A stretch of 64,000 bases of DNA from Synechococcus sp. MIT S9220 (GTDB taxonomy: Bacteria; Cyanobacteriota; Cyanobacteriia; PCC-6307; Cyanobiaceae). The stretch's first letter is position 1. Each line of letters starts with the position of its first letter. The DNA lies in the NCBI RefSeq assembly GCF_014304815.1, contig NZ_CP047958.1, forward strand, positions 248,001 to 312,000, read 5' to 3'. Position numbers and translations under genes: made by a program. This document shows, one piece after another, positions 33,478 to 43,082 of this stretch. The notes beneath the pieces are model-generated. The model did not search any database. It saw only the letters and a list, made by a program, of their open reading frames with translations, and was not told where the DNA came from.

Positions 33478-34791
33478 ATGCGCACCCTGCTGCTGATCGC
33501 GCTGCTGGTTCTTCCGGCTCTGTTTTCAGCTGCTGAGGTGGCTCTCCTGCGGCTCAGGCCAAGTCAGGTGCAGGCTCTCAGCGAGGAGGGCCGCCCTGGT
33601 GCCCAGTCGGTGCAGCGACTGCAGCGGCATCTGCGCATTGCTCTGCTGATGACACAGTTCGGGGCTTGCCTGTCGCTGGTAGCCCTGGGCTGGATCGGTC
33701 GTGGATTCGGTCAGCGCTGGTGGCCCCTGGAGGTTCCTGCTGGACGCTGGTGGGATCTCGCCTGGTTTTTGCTGCTGGTCGTGCTGGCCACCCTGGTTGC
33801 CGGCTTGCTTCCACGGGCCTGGGTGCTCAGCCGTCCCGAGTTCGCTGCCTTGCAGCTTGGACCTGTGCTCGAGGGCGCGATCCGGGTGCTGAGTCCACTG
33901 TTGTCGGCACTCGACAGCCTGGCTTCGCTGTTGCTGCGATTCGTAGGGCTCACCCAGCGCTGGGATGCACCAGTTCCTGCCCTCACGGCCGGCGAGCTGG
34001 AAACCCTGATCGAGAGTGGCGCGGTGACCGGTCTCAAACCCGACGAACGCAACATCCTCGAGGGTGTGTTCGCTCTGCACGACACTCAAGTCCGTGAGGT
34101 GATGGTGCCGCGATCCGGCATGGTCACCCTCCCCGTTGAGGTGCGTTTCGCGGAGCTAATGGAGGCGGTGCATCGCACCCGCCATGCGCGCTTTCCCGTG
34201 ATCGGTCAGTCATTGGATGATGTGCGGGGAGTTCTTGATCTGCGCCGTCTTGCCGAGCCGATCGCTCGAGGTGAGCTGCGCGAAGACTCCTGGCTTGAGC
34301 CCTACCTGATGCCTGCGCAGACGGTGCCGGAAACCAGCAACCTTGCTGATCTGCTGGCCATCATCCGCTCGGGTAACCCGTTGCTGCTGGTGGTTGATGA
34401 ACATGGCGGAACGGAGGGCCTGGTGACCGCAGCAGACCTCACCGGAGAAATTGTTGGCGATGAACCTGACGATGAAACCGATGAACCAGACCTGATGCCG
34501 ATGGAGGGCCAGCCGGGAACCTGGCTTGTTGCAGGAGATCTGGAGATTGTTGAGCTGAATCGCCAGCTGCAGCTGGATCTCCCGGAAGCCAGTGACCATC
34601 ACACCTTGGCCGGCTTCCTGCTGGAACGGCTCCAGCACATCCCTTCACCGGGCGAAGCATTGCGCCATCACAACATCCAGTTCGAGATTGTTGCCATGGC
34701 TGGTCCCCGCATTGTGAGGGTGCTTTTGGTCCTCATTGAGGAGCCAGATTCGCTGATCGACCCCGACAATCCTGACCAGGGATTGATGTAA
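33478..34791 (+). CDS. CNNM/CorC family transporter-associated protein (DUF21, CBS pair)
   Basis: A 437-residue protein. Four N-terminal hydrophobic helices form the DUF21 (CNNM) domain with the early S-A-A-E-V-A-L-L-R-L; a CBS pair follows, with V-R-E-V-M-V-P-R-S-G-M and V-D-E-H-G-G-T-E-G-L-V-T; the C-terminal CorC/HlyC domain closes it. The family acts in Mg2+/Co2+ homeostasis. The open frame begins with TTG at 33469, but ATG 33478 is more likely. It starts 13 bases after the tRNA. Confidence 0.9.
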   Translation: MRTLLLIALLVLPALFSAAEVALLRLRPSQVQALSEEGRPGAQSVQRLQRHLRIALLMTQFGACLSLVALGWIGRGFGQRWWPLEVPAGRWWDLAWFLLLVVLATLVAGLLPRAWVLSRPEFAALQLGPVLEGAIRVLSPLLSALDSLASLLLRFVGLTQRWDAPVPALTAGELETLIESGAVTGLKPDERNILEGVFALHDTQVREVMVPRSGMVTLPVEVRFAELMEAVHRTRHARFPVIGQSLDDVRGVLDLRRLAEPIARGELREDSWLEPYLMPAQTVPETSNLADLLAIIRSGNPLLLVVDEHGGTEGLVTAADLTGEIVGDEPDDETDEPDLMPMEGQPGTWLVAGDLEIVELNRQLQLDLPEASDHHTLAGFLLERLQHIPSPGEALRHHNIQFEIVAMAGPRIVRVLLVLIEEPDSLIDPDNPDQGLM

Positions 34792-34846
34792 TTCACTCCC
34801 TATTGCACTGATCACCGATAATCAGCCGGTTCGTGCAGTCCCACTG

Positions 34847-35851
34847 ATGACCGACGCCATGGTTCCGGTGAAGGTCGGCGTGATCGGGATCGGCAACATG
34901 GGTTGGCATCACGCGCGCGTGCTCAGCCTGCTCAAGGACGCGGATCTGGTTGGTGTTGCCGACCCTGACGCTCAACGTGGGGCTCTGGCCACCGAGCAGT
35001 TTGGATGTCGCTGGTTTTCTGATTACCGCACCATGCTCGAGGAGGTTGAGGCGGTCTGCATCGCGGTGCCGACCCTCCTGCATCACTCCGTTGGTCTGGC
35101 TTGCCTGGAGGCTGGCTCTCACGTGCTGATCGAGAAGCCGATCGCCGCCAGCCAGGAGGAAGCCGCTGCTCTGATTGATGCTGCCAGCCGAGTGGGCCGC
35201 TTGCTTCAGGTGGGCCATATCGAACGCTTCAATCCCGCGTTCCGTGAGCTCACCAAGGTGGTGGCCAACGAAGAGGTGGTGGTGCTCGAAGCCCGTCGTC
35301 ACAGCCCCCATGCCGATCGGGCCAACGATGTGTCCGTGGTGCTTGATTTGATGATCCACGATCTGGATCTGGTGCTCGAACTGGCCAGCTCCTCGGTGGT
35401 GCAACTGGCGGCGGCGGGTGGTCGCAGCTCGGAGGGCCCGATCGATTACGTCAACGCCACGCTCGGGTTTGAAAACGGCGTGGTGGCCAGTCTCACGGCC
35501 AGCAAGATGAGTCATCGCAAGATCCGAACGCTTAGTGCGCATTGCCGGGCCAGCCTCGTTGAAACCGACTTCCTCAATCACAACCTGCACATCCACCGCC
35601 GGGCCCACGAGTGGTATTCCGCGGATCACGGAGAGCTGCTCTACCGCAACGACGGCTTCATTGAGGAGGTGAGCACCACCTCGATTGAGCCTCTGTATGC
35701 CGAGCTCGAACACTTTCTGCAATGTGTTCGCGGACGAGAGACTCCGGCAGTCGATGGTCAGCAGGCTTCGAGAGCCCTGCGTTTGGCTGATCTGATTGAA
35801 CAGGCTGTGGAGCAGCCCGGCGTTGGTGTTGCGATCGAGACCCCCATCTGA
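34847..35851 (+). CDS. Gfo/Idh/MocA family oxidoreductase
   Basis: A 334-residue NAD(P)-dependent sugar oxidoreductase. The N-terminal fold is V-G-V-I-G-I-G-N-M-G-W-H-H; E-K-P-I-A-A-S is the conserved lysine motif; G-H-I-E-R-F-N-P is also typical. The family oxidises or reduces sugars or sugar nucleotides. Specificity is unclear. An in-frame ATG at 34859 is an alternative start. It converges on the large gene at 35858 with a 6-base gap. Confidence 0.9.
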   Translation: MTDAMVPVKVGVIGIGNMGWHHARVLSLLKDADLVGVADPDAQRGALATEQFGCRWFSDYRTMLEEVEAVCIAVPTLLHHSVGLACLEAGSHVLIEKPIAASQEEAAALIDAASRVGRLLQVGHIERFNPAFRELTKVVANEEVVVLEARRHSPHADRANDVSVVLDLMIHDLDLVLELASSSVVQLAAAGGRSSEGPIDYVNATLGFENGVVASLTASKMSHRKIRTLSAHCRASLVETDFLNHNLHIHRRAHEWYSADHGELLYRNDGFIEEVSTTSIEPLYAELEHFLQCVRGRETPAVDGQQASRALRLADLIEQAVEQPGVGVAIETPI

Positions 35852-35857
35852 TTGGGA

Positions 35858-38800
35858 TCAGTGCAGTCTTTCCTGATCCGCGAGTTCCCTCAGGGCTTCG
35901 ATCTGCCACTGCCGGCATTCGGCCGGAGATGACCGGTAGAACTGATCCCAGGCAGCGGCTTTGTGCTGGGAATAGTCCACGGTGTTCTGCTCGGGATGAC
36001 GATTCCTCCAGCCCACTCTCACGGCGTGGCCGATGACCACATCAAGGGCGATGTCGTCGTCGAAGCGCATGTCGGGATTGGCGGTTGAAAAGGCCATCAG
36101 CGAGAGCAGGCTTTCCGTGCAGAGCTGCCGGTATTCCGGAGCTCCAATGCGACTGAGCAGATGCTCCACCTGAATGGCGAAGTTGCGTTCGCCCGGGGTT
36201 TTCTCGCGAACCAGCGCGCTGGTCAGACGGTTGCGGCGCTCCAGTTTGTCGCCGATCACCAACCCACGGCAGTGGTGCAGCAGTGACCAGATCCCTGCAT
36301 AAAACTCTTTGGGCACCTGTTGCAGTGAGCCCAGGCGGATCCGGTGTTGCAGCCAGTCGCTACCGCTGGGGCTTTCATCCAGGGGTTCGGGGATGTTCCA
36401 TTGCACCTTGCCGCTCAGGTGCAACAGTTCCCGACGTTGCAGCGCGGCTCTGGCATGGTCAACGTCGGCCAGCACCGTGCGTAGGCGCAGGCTGATGCGG
36501 TGAGGAGGTTCATCGCACAGGGCTTCGAAGGCTTCGTCCTGACTGCTTTGCTGCTCGGCGGCCAGCTCTGATGTCAGCAGCAGCAGCAACTGCCCGAGCT
36601 GGAAGGTCAGAGAGCCTCGGATCATGCTCGGTTCGCGCCTGGCAATCCCGTCCAGTGCAAGCAACAACTCCTGCTGGAGCATCCGTTCGCGTCCGTCACT
36701 GCCGCAGGTGCGGTCGATCAGTGCTGCGATCGACTGGCTGGAGACAGGACTGGTCAGCCGGGAGTCGCTGCTGTAGTTGCGGCCGATCACGACCTGTTTC
36801 TGGCGGCTCAGCAGGTCCGTGAGTGCGTCTTCCAGTTGAGGATGAACCAGACCCATGGCCCCGGCGCAGCGTCTGGCCACGTTCCAGTCCTCCTGGCTGA
36901 GGCCGCGGCGATAGATCTCCTGCAGCAGGGTGGACAGCTCAACTGGAGTTCCCTTGGGTCCGCTGAGGATGGCTTGCTGACCGAGTCGTTGCGTCAACAG
37001 CTCCAGGACTTCCGCTTGTTCCCTTAGAGAATGGCTGCTCCACAGCCTCTGGCGTAGCTCTTCCAGGGGAATGTCATCTAGTTCCTGCTCCTGGGCCGCT
37101 GTCAGGTCACTCAGGTCTGTGGAGGCCTGCAGCAGTTCAGCTGCCTGTTCTGCCTTGTGAGGCTCGTTCGTGTTCTCTCTCTCATCTGGCAGTGTTAACC
37201 ACTGGGCTTTGCTGGCCAGGGTCTCAAGATCAGCGAAATCCACAGCAACGTCTTCGACGCTGCCGCTCTGCAGGCGTTGGGTGAGTTCCAGCAGAAGCGT
37301 TTGGTGTCTTTCCAGCAGAGCAGCTTGCACGGGGATCAGCAGCAGGGGTGCTCCCTGGCCCTGCCAATGCCGTTGGAGTAGATGCAGCTCGTTGACGATG
37401 CTTTCGATCAGCTGTCGTGGGTCATGGCTGAGAAAGAACGTGCCCTCCTCCAGTACTGCCGGCAGAAAAGCCAGTTGTTGTTCGCCTTGGCGATAGAGGC
37501 GAGCCGTCACCGCTGTTTCCGGTCGCAGTGGTGGGTGACCGCTGAGCCCCAGGGCGTCGTCGGCGCCAACGTTGCCTAACCGTTCTCGTAGGGCCTCAGA
37601 TGGCAGCACTGGTAGGTCAGCGGCTTCTGGATCGCTGACCGGTAACCCGAGCTTCTGCAGTTGTCGCGCGACGGCATCAGTTGCAGGAACCAGCGACACC
37701 AACACTGTGTCGGCTCCCAGCGTGGCGGGTAGTCGCCGTCCGCAGGGGTCAAGATCCTCCGCCTTGATCAGTCCATCCAGCAGCATCTCTCCAATCCAGG
37801 CAAGGCTCTGGGTCCAGAGCAGCGGCACGTTCTCGTTGGCAATGCGGCGCTGACTACCGGGTGCCCGCCGTTCCAGCTCCAGCTGTTCGGCGGGCACGAG
37901 GTAGAGCTCTGGGAACAGTCGTTCTCCATCGCGTTCCACCTGTAGTGCCTGCAGACGTTCACGCCAGAGGTTGGCCTCGTCCCAGCGCTGCTCGAAGCAG
38001 GCGGTGACCAATTCGTAGGCGAGAAACAGTGGCCATTCCGATTCGATTCCTTCAAAGGTGGCCAGTTCTTCACGTTCGTAGTGCAGCCGGGTGATGTCTT
38101 CCACCACCGTTTGATGACCATCCCTGCGAAAGCGTTTGTAGCCGTAGGGACCTCCCAGTTCGCGCCTGATCCGTCTGTTGGTGCGCTCCACCAGCGCCCG
38201 GTCTTCCACCGCCCAGGCGGGGTAGCCGATCACCGAGAGGCAGGCGCTGTCGACCTCTTTGCTGGCTGATTCACGCGGCAGCAGCCCCGTCAGGGCTCGT
38301 CTCAGACGCACCACAGCACCGTGGGGAATCAGCACCTGCATGCTTCCGTCTCCGTGGGACGCGCAGAGGTCAACCCCGTCCAGTGCCTCCAGTGCGGCTT
38401 TGGCCATGCCGATCGAACTGGCATTCCGTTCCGGCAGGCCGTGATTGCCCTTGTCGCCCCGCTCCCAGATCCCGTAATCGGCAACGCGGTAGGCCCTGGC
38501 CACGTAGTACACCAGGTTCTGGATGAAGGATGCTTCGTGGTGGTTATGGATCACAGCCAGACCACTGGAGCTCAGCTGGGCCAGCTGCAGCAGGAACAGT
38601 GATGTGGCATCCAGCTGCAGATGCCCCCATCCATCATCAGGAACGACCGGGGATCCACTGGCACTGTCGTATTTCGCATGCAGAGCATCCAGTGGATCGA
38701 GGCTGCTTTTGAAGCGCTCCACTTTTGCGGCCTGACGCATCATGGCGTTCAGTAATCCGCGCATCAGGTCGATGACGCGCTGTTCGAGCTCCCAGCAACG

Positions 38801-39091
38801 TTGACAGCTGCCTTGTTGGCGCCGGTGGGCGATCGCCAGCCCCCAGACGCACTGAATCGAATAAATGCAGTCGCGAACCCAGGCATCACCGTAATTGCCA
38901 TGCACGGTGTGGGCCGTACTGGCAGGCAGCAGCCCACTGATCGGGTTCTGTCGCTGCAGCACCACCCGTTCGATGGAGCGGTCGAGCTGTGTCAGTCGTT
39001 GCGCCCGCAGCTGATCCTCTTCACGGGTCGGGTTCGACAGAACCATGGTGGCTAACGCGACCGGATCTAGATTCTCTCGTGCAGCGGACAC
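35858..39091 (-). CDS. Phosphorylase kinase regulatory-subunit-like/GH15-type protein
   Basis: A 1077-residue protein. The N-terminal 400 residues resemble the glucoamylase-like (GH15) fold of phosphorylase b kinase alpha/beta subunits: N-Y-G-D-A-W-V-R-D, D-D-G-W-G-H-L-Q-L-D-A-T, N-P-I-S-G-L-L-P. The last 250 residues continue the family's C-terminal region, with a helical middle part rich in Leu/Gln. Cyanobacterial members have no proven role; a link to glycogen control is a guess. Start ATG 39091 is 4 bases from the divergent wecG-like start; the Met at 39046 is an alternative. Confidence 0.85.
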   Translation of the reverse strand: MSAARENLDPVALATMVLSNPTREEDQLRAQRLTQLDRSIERVVLQRQNPISGLLPASTAHTVHGNYGDAWVRDCIYSIQCVWGLAIAHRRQQGSCQRCWELEQRVIDLMRGLLNAMMRQAAKVERFKSSLDPLDALHAKYDSASGSPVVPDDGWGHLQLDATSLFLLQLAQLSSSGLAVIHNHHEASFIQNLVYYVARAYRVADYGIWERGDKGNHGLPERNASSIGMAKAALEALDGVDLCASHGDGSMQVLIPHGAVVRLRRALTGLLPRESASKEVDSACLSVIGYPAWAVEDRALVERTNRRIRRELGGPYGYKRFRRDGHQTVVEDITRLHYEREELATFEGIESEWPLFLAYELVTACFEQRWDEANLWRERLQALQVERDGERLFPELYLVPAEQLELERRAPGSQRRIANENVPLLWTQSLAWIGEMLLDGLIKAEDLDPCGRRLPATLGADTVLVSLVPATDAVARQLQKLGLPVSDPEAADLPVLPSEALRERLGNVGADDALGLSGHPPLRPETAVTARLYRQGEQQLAFLPAVLEEGTFFLSHDPRQLIESIVNELHLLQRHWQGQGAPLLLIPVQAALLERHQTLLLELTQRLQSGSVEDVAVDFADLETLASKAQWLTLPDERENTNEPHKAEQAAELLQASTDLSDLTAAQEQELDDIPLEELRQRLWSSHSLREQAEVLELLTQRLGQQAILSGPKGTPVELSTLLQEIYRRGLSQEDWNVARRCAGAMGLVHPQLEDALTDLLSRQKQVVIGRNYSSDSRLTSPVSSQSIAALIDRTCGSDGRERMLQQELLLALDGIARREPSMIRGSLTFQLGQLLLLLTSELAAEQQSSQDEAFEALCDEPPHRISLRLRTVLADVDHARAALQRRELLHLSGKVQWNIPEPLDESPSGSDWLQHRIRLGSLQQVPKEFYAGIWSLLHHCRGLVIGDKLERRNRLTSALVREKTPGERNFAIQVEHLLSRIGAPEYRQLCTESLLSLMAFSTANPDMRFDDDIALDVVIGHAVRVGWRNRHPEQNTVDYSQHKAAAWDQFYRSSPAECRQWQIEALRELADQERLH

Positions 39092-39095
39092 GCGG

Positions 39096-39842
39096 ATGGA
39101 AGTACTGACAACGGGTCCGCGCGATCAACGTCGTTGCCACGTTCTCGATATTCCCGTTGATGCCTGCAGGGATGTCACCGCCGCAGCCATCGGCCTGCAT
39201 GCGGAGGGTGGTGGTCAGATCGTCACGCTGAATGCAGAGATGACGATGCTTGCCCGCCGCAACATCGACCTGGGTGCTGTCATCCGCGCCGCGGATCTTG
39301 TGGTTCCTGATGGGGCAGGGGTGGTCTGGGCTCTCGCTCGCCAGGGCGTCAGGGTGAAACGCAGTCCAGGAATCGAGCTGGCCTGGTCGTTGCTCAATTA
39401 CGCCGAAGCCCATGGGTGGCGCGTCGCACTGGTCGGAGCGTCGCCTGAAGTGATGGACAGGCTGTGTGACCGCCTTGCTCAACAGAGTCCTGAACTGCAG
39501 CTTGTCTTCGCAGAACACGGATATCAGGACGCCAGTGCCTGGCCGGAGCTTGAAACAAGGTTGCGGCGACTCAGCCCTGATCTGGTGCTTGTGGCACTAG
39601 GGGTGCCACTGCAGGAGATCTGGATTCAGAGAATGCGCGACCAGCTGCCCGGTCTTTGGATGGGCGTCGGCGGCAGCTTTGATGTCTGGTCAGGTTTGAA
39701 GCAACGTGCCCCAGGTTGGACCAGCCGTTTGCAACTGGAATGGCTTTACAGACTGTTGCAAGACCCAAGCCGCTGGAGGCGCTACCTCGCACTGCCTCAC
39801 TTCGCCTGGTCGGTGCTGTGTCGCGGAAAGCGACAGCGCTGA
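39096..39842 (+). CDS. WecG/TagA/CpsF family glycosyltransferase
   Basis: A 248-residue glycosyltransferase (GT26) that adds N-acetylmannosamine-type sugars to lipid-linked intermediates of surface glycans. Motifs: V-T-L-N-A-E-M, P-D-G-A-G-V-V-W-A, A-L-V-G-A-S-P-E-V and V-A-L-G-V-P-L-Q-E. The frame is open from 39045, but ATG 39096 avoids overlap with the divergent neighbour. A WecA-type initiating transferase lies at 59033; the two may serve the same pathway. Confidence 0.9.
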   Translation: MEVLTTGPRDQRRCHVLDIPVDACRDVTAAAIGLHAEGGGQIVTLNAEMTMLARRNIDLGAVIRAADLVVPDGAGVVWALARQGVRVKRSPGIELAWSLLNYAEAHGWRVALVGASPEVMDRLCDRLAQQSPELQLVFAEHGYQDASAWPELETRLRRLSPDLVLVALGVPLQEIWIQRMRDQLPGLWMGVGGSFDVWSGLKQRAPGWTSRLQLEWLYRLLQDPSRWRRYLALPHFAWSVLCRGKRQR

Positions 39843-39847
39843 ACGCT

Positions 39848-39991
39848 TCAGCGGAAACCGACGGAGGCCTGCCAGACGAAGGCCAGCAACAGGAAAAACA
39901 GAGGAATGATCGGGAGGATGTCGACCAGCGGACCGAAAGCCTGATAGGCCTCTGGAAGTTGGGCCAGCAGATCAAGTGAGAAAGCAGCCAT
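39848..39991 (-). CDS. psbK: Photosystem II reaction centre protein K
   Basis: A 47-residue precursor: a cleavable N-terminus [11 protein letters not shown], then the mature protein starting L-P-E-A-Y, with one membrane helix and the conserved end V-W-Q-A-S-V-G-F-R. PsbK stabilises PSII near CP43. It is 29 bases downstream of tgt on the same strand. Confidence 0.95.
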   Translation of the reverse strand: MAAFSLDLLAQLPEAYQAFGPLVDILPIIPLFFLLLAFVWQASVGFR

Positions 39992-40020
39992 CCCGGCGGA
40001 AAACGGTCAGTGAGCGGACG

Positions 40021-41145
40021 CTACCACGTGTGATGAGCCGGGGAGTCCTCTTCCCAGGGAGCGAAATCCTCTGAAAAACAGCCGTCCTTGATCGCCTGCC
40101 CCATGGCGGTGGTGAAGCGGATCAGATGCGTGAGGTTGTGCAGGCTGAGCAGGGTTAGCCCCAGCAGCTCATCACTGCGGATCAGGTGGTGCAGATAGGA
40201 GCGGCTGTGTTGACGGCAGGCCTGGCAGGGGCAGCTTGGATCCAGCGGTGTGTGGTCGTGGCGGAAACGGGCGTTGCGCAGATTCCAGCGTTCCCCACCC
40301 ACCAGGGCTGTGCCGTGCCGGCCAAGCCGTGTCGGCAAGACGCAGTCGAACAGATCGATCCCGTTGGCGACGGCAACGCTCATTTCCCTCAGAGTTCCGA
40401 TCCCCATCAGATAGCGAGGGCGATCATTCGGCAGCAGGGGAGTGACCTGGCGCACGATCCGATGCATGTCGTCCACCGGCTCGCCCACGCTGACTCCGCC
40501 GATGGCAATTCCCGGCAGATCGAAGCCGGCAACCGTCCTGGCGCTGGCGTCACGCAGGTGTGGGAAACATCCTCCCTGCACAATGCCGAACAGGGCCTGA
40601 TCGGACTTCTGATGGGCGCTTACGCAGCGCTCCAGCCAGGCATGGGTTCGACGACTGGCCTCCTCCACATCGTTCTCAGTTGCTGGATAAGGGGGGCATT
40701 GATCGAAGGCCATGGCCACGTCCGCCCCGAGTGCCATCTGGATCTCCATCGATCGCTCCGGGGTGAGCAGGATGCGGCTGCCGTTGCGTGGATTGCGGAA
40801 ATCCACGCCGTGGTCATCGATGCGATTGAGATCGCCAAGACTGAAGACCTGAAATCCACCGGAATCGGTGAGCATCGGTCCGTTCCAGCCCATGAACCGA
40901 TGCAGCCCACCCGCGGCCTCCACCACCGCTTCGCCCGGTTGCAGATGCAGGTGGTAGGTGTTTGACAGCACCATCTGGGCACCGGTGGTTGCCAGCTGGT
41001 CCGTGCTGACCCCCTTCACGGTGGCCAGGGTCCCCACCGGCATGAACCGCGGCGTATCGACGACTCCATGCGGGGTTGAGAAGGTTGCACAGCGCGCTTC
41101 CGTGCGCGAACAGTGAGCGCTGATCTTGAAGTCGAACACGCGCAC
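40021..41145 (-). CDS. tgt: Queuine tRNA-ribosyltransferase
   Basis: Exchanges guanine 34 for preQ1 in tRNAs with GUN anticodons. The 374-residue product has the catalytic region [10 protein letters not shown] and the zinc site C-P-C-Q-A-C plus a later His. The GTG at 41145 gives the usual length and N-terminus (V-F-D-F-K-I-S); the open frame to 41217 would overlap the divergent cobS gene and add unconserved residues. Confidence 0.95.
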   Translation of the reverse strand: MRVFDFKISAHCSRTEARCATFSTPHGVVDTPRFMPVGTLATVKGVSTDQLATTGAQMVLSNTYHLHLQPGEAVVEAAGGLHRFMGWNGPMLTDSGGFQVFSLGDLNRIDDHGVDFRNPRNGSRILLTPERSMEIQMALGADVAMAFDQCPPYPATENDVEEASRRTHAWLERCVSAHQKSDQALFGIVQGGCFPHLRDASARTVAGFDLPGIAIGGVSVGEPVDDMHRIVRQVTPLLPNDRPRYLMGIGTLREMSVAVANGIDLFDCVLPTRLGRHGTALVGGERWNLRNARFRHDHTPLDPSCPCQACRQHSRSYLHHLIRSDELLGLTLLSLHNLTHLIRFTTAMGQAIKDGCFSEDFAPWEEDSPAHHTW

Positions 41146-41173
41146 CTCCGCCCGACCTCTGACCCTACGGTGA

Positions 41174-41989
41174 GTGAACTCCCTGATCTGCGCTGCTCTG
41201 CGGTCTGCCTCTCCCAATTGGTTGCGTGACCTGGCCGGTGCCTGGGTGTTTTATTCAGTGCTCCCTGGCTTGCCATGGCCCGTACCCCGTTTCGAGCGCA
41301 TTGCCCGTTTTGCTCCCTTGATCGGAGCCGTGATCGGTGGGCTGATGGCAGCCCTCTGGCTGTTGCTCAGTGCTTTGAACTGGCCACCTGTGGCGATCGC
41401 TCCTGCGGTCTTGGCTCTTGGTCTCTGGCTCACAGGTGGGCTTCATCTGGACGGACTGATGGACACGGCCGACGGTTTGGCTGCCGGGAACAGTCGTTGT
41501 CTCGAGGCCATGGATGACAGCCGTGTCGGGGCCAGTGGGGTTCAGGCGGCGTTCATCGCGCTGCTGCTCCAGTTTTCAGCGCTGGTTCAGCTGGGTCGGT
41601 TCGCTCCTGCGGCCCTGGTGGTCTCCGCGATTTTCGCGAGGGTCTCGCCGCTTTGGGCCATGGGCCGCTTCCCTTACCTACGCCAGCAGGACACGGGGAC
41701 TGCGGCGTTCCATCGCAGCAACTGGGGTGGTTGGCGTGAAGGCAACCCGACCCTGTTGCTGTTGCTTGCTACAGGCCTGCTGGTATGGGGGCTAGAGCCT
41801 CGGCTACTCATCGCGTGGGCCGGTGTTGCGTTGCTTGGGACCTGTGCAGCTCTTGGTCCTGCTGAGTGGCTGGGCCGGCGTCTGGGGGGACATACCGGCG
41901 ACAGCTATGGCGCCACATTGATGATCTGCGAAACGCTCACGCTGCTGGGTTTTGCGTTGCTTGTTCCTGCTCTGTTGTCGGCAGCTTGA
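41174..41989 (+). CDS. cobS: Adenosylcobinamide-GDP ribazoletransferase (cobalamin synthase)
   Basis: The last step of cobamide assembly, joining the nucleotide loop to adenosylcobinamide-GDP. A 271-residue membrane protein with several helices and the family motifs [20 protein letters not shown] and [12 protein letters not shown] start at 41174. Its 3' end overlaps the histidine kinase gene by 53 bases. Confidence 0.94.
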   Translation: MNSLICAALRSASPNWLRDLAGAWVFYSVLPGLPWPVPRFERIARFAPLIGAVIGGLMAALWLLLSALNWPPVAIAPAVLALGLWLTGGLHLDGLMDTADGLAAGNSRCLEAMDDSRVGASGVQAAFIALLLQFSALVQLGRFAPAALVVSAIFARVSPLWAMGRFPYLRQQDTGTAAFHRSNWGGWREGNPTLLLLLATGLLVWGLEPRLLIAWAGVALLGTCAALGPAEWLGRRLGGHTGDSYGATLMICETLTLLGFALLVPALLSAA

Positions 41990-43082
41990 GCAGAAAGGCA
42001 TTGCCCTGCGCAGGCAGATCTGCATCCAGCGTCTTCGGTTCGGTGTGAAGGTTCAGTGAGCCTCCGCGGTTTTCCGCCAGGCGACGGGCCAGCGAAAGAC
42101 CCAGTCCAGAGCCTGGACGATCGGTGCTGTTGCTGCCACGTACTCCTTGCTGGAAAATGCGCTCATGCTCCGTGGCGGGAATGCTGGGGCCTGCGTCCCA
42201 GACGCAGATGGCATGGTTCAGGAGCTTCAGGCCCAGTGCGCAGCCGGGCGGGCTGTAGCGGAAGGCGTTTTCCAGAAGGTTGGCCACGATTTCAGCCATC
42301 ACGGCATCGGCGGCCGGGCGAGCGGCTTGGGTCCAGGCAGTCCACTGGTCAGGGCCATGCCAGGGCCTGTTTTGCAGGGTTGCTGTGGCAGAAGCCCTCT
42401 GGATTAGAGGATTGAGCAGGTCAGCCACGGTCAGGTCAGGAGCATCCACGGGAACGGGTGGTAGCAGCAGAGGTGTGGAGGCATCCGCCTCCAACCTGAG
42501 CTCGCCCTGGCCGATCCGGTCCAGGGACTGGAGATAACGATTCAGTTGATCCTGTTCCTGAATCAGGCTTTCCACCAATGAGCGCTGCTGATCGTCTGGG
42601 CCGATGCGACGCAGCAGAAGCTGGGCGTAAGTGCGCAGTGCTGTTAAAGGGTTGCGCAGCTGGTGCACCACCAGGTTCAGTTGCTGGCGTTGCTCGTCCA
42701 GCTGGTGGTGAAGCTTTCGGCGATCTTGTTCCAGACCGAGAATGCAAGCGAGCGTTTCCGCGCAGATCTGGAGGCGAGGGTCATGGTCGACGGGCCGGCC
42801 TGGCAGCGGTTGCTGCTCGGCACGCAGCACGCCTAGAAGCATGTTCTCGTGGCGTAAGGGGTACCAGCGACGTTCCTGAGCCACGCTGCGCAGGCTGGGG
42901 TCTTCGGCAATGGCTGGTGGCAGTGCTGAGTCGAGAGGCCACTGAGCCACAAGCGTCAGAGTCGGAGTGGAGCCCTGTTCACGGTCGGTGACATAAAGGG
43001 CAAGACGCGCCATGGCCGTCTCGACCCCAAGAGACTGCAGCTGCTGCTGCGCCAGCTCTAGGAACCGATCGGACAGTTGCAT
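41937..43082 (-). CDS. Sensor histidine kinase, GAF-like input (possible Hik2/CSK type)
   Basis: A 381-residue kinase without membrane helices. The N-terminal 140 residues look like a degenerate GAF domain. The phosphoacceptor His lies in V-V-H-Q-L-R-N-P-L-T-A-L-R-T; the ATPase has N-L-L-E-N-A-F-R-Y (N box), V-W-D-A-G-P and G-S-G-L-G-L-S-L-A-R-R. The layout and H-box resemble the cyanobacterial Hik2/chloroplast sensor kinase, which reports plastoquinone redox state. No response regulator is adjacent. The exact assignment needs comparison. Confidence 0.8.
   Translation of the reverse strand: MQLSDRFLELAQQQLQSLGVETAMARLALYVTDREQGSTPTLTLVAQWPLDSALPPAIAEDPSLRSVAQERRWYPLRHENMLLGVLRAEQQPLPGRPVDHDPRLQICAETLACILGLEQDRRKLHHQLDEQRQQLNLVVHQLRNPLTALRTYAQLLLRRIGPDDQQRSLVESLIQEQDQLNRYLQSLDRIGQGELRLEADASTPLLLPPVPVDAPDLTVADLLNPLIQRASATATLQNRPWHGPDQWTAWTQAARPAADAVMAEIVANLLENAFRYSPPGCALGLKLLNHAICVWDAGPSIPATEHERIFQQGVRGSNSTDRPGSGLGLSLARRLAENRGGSLNLHTEPKTLDADLPAQGNAFLLKLPTTEQEQATQNPAA

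Noticed and set aside
34793-35722. 309-residue minus-strand frame opposite the Gfo/Idh gene
   Set aside because: It is antisense to a well-matched oxidoreductase; it is His/Gln-rich in the way of reverse-frame shadows and has no motif.
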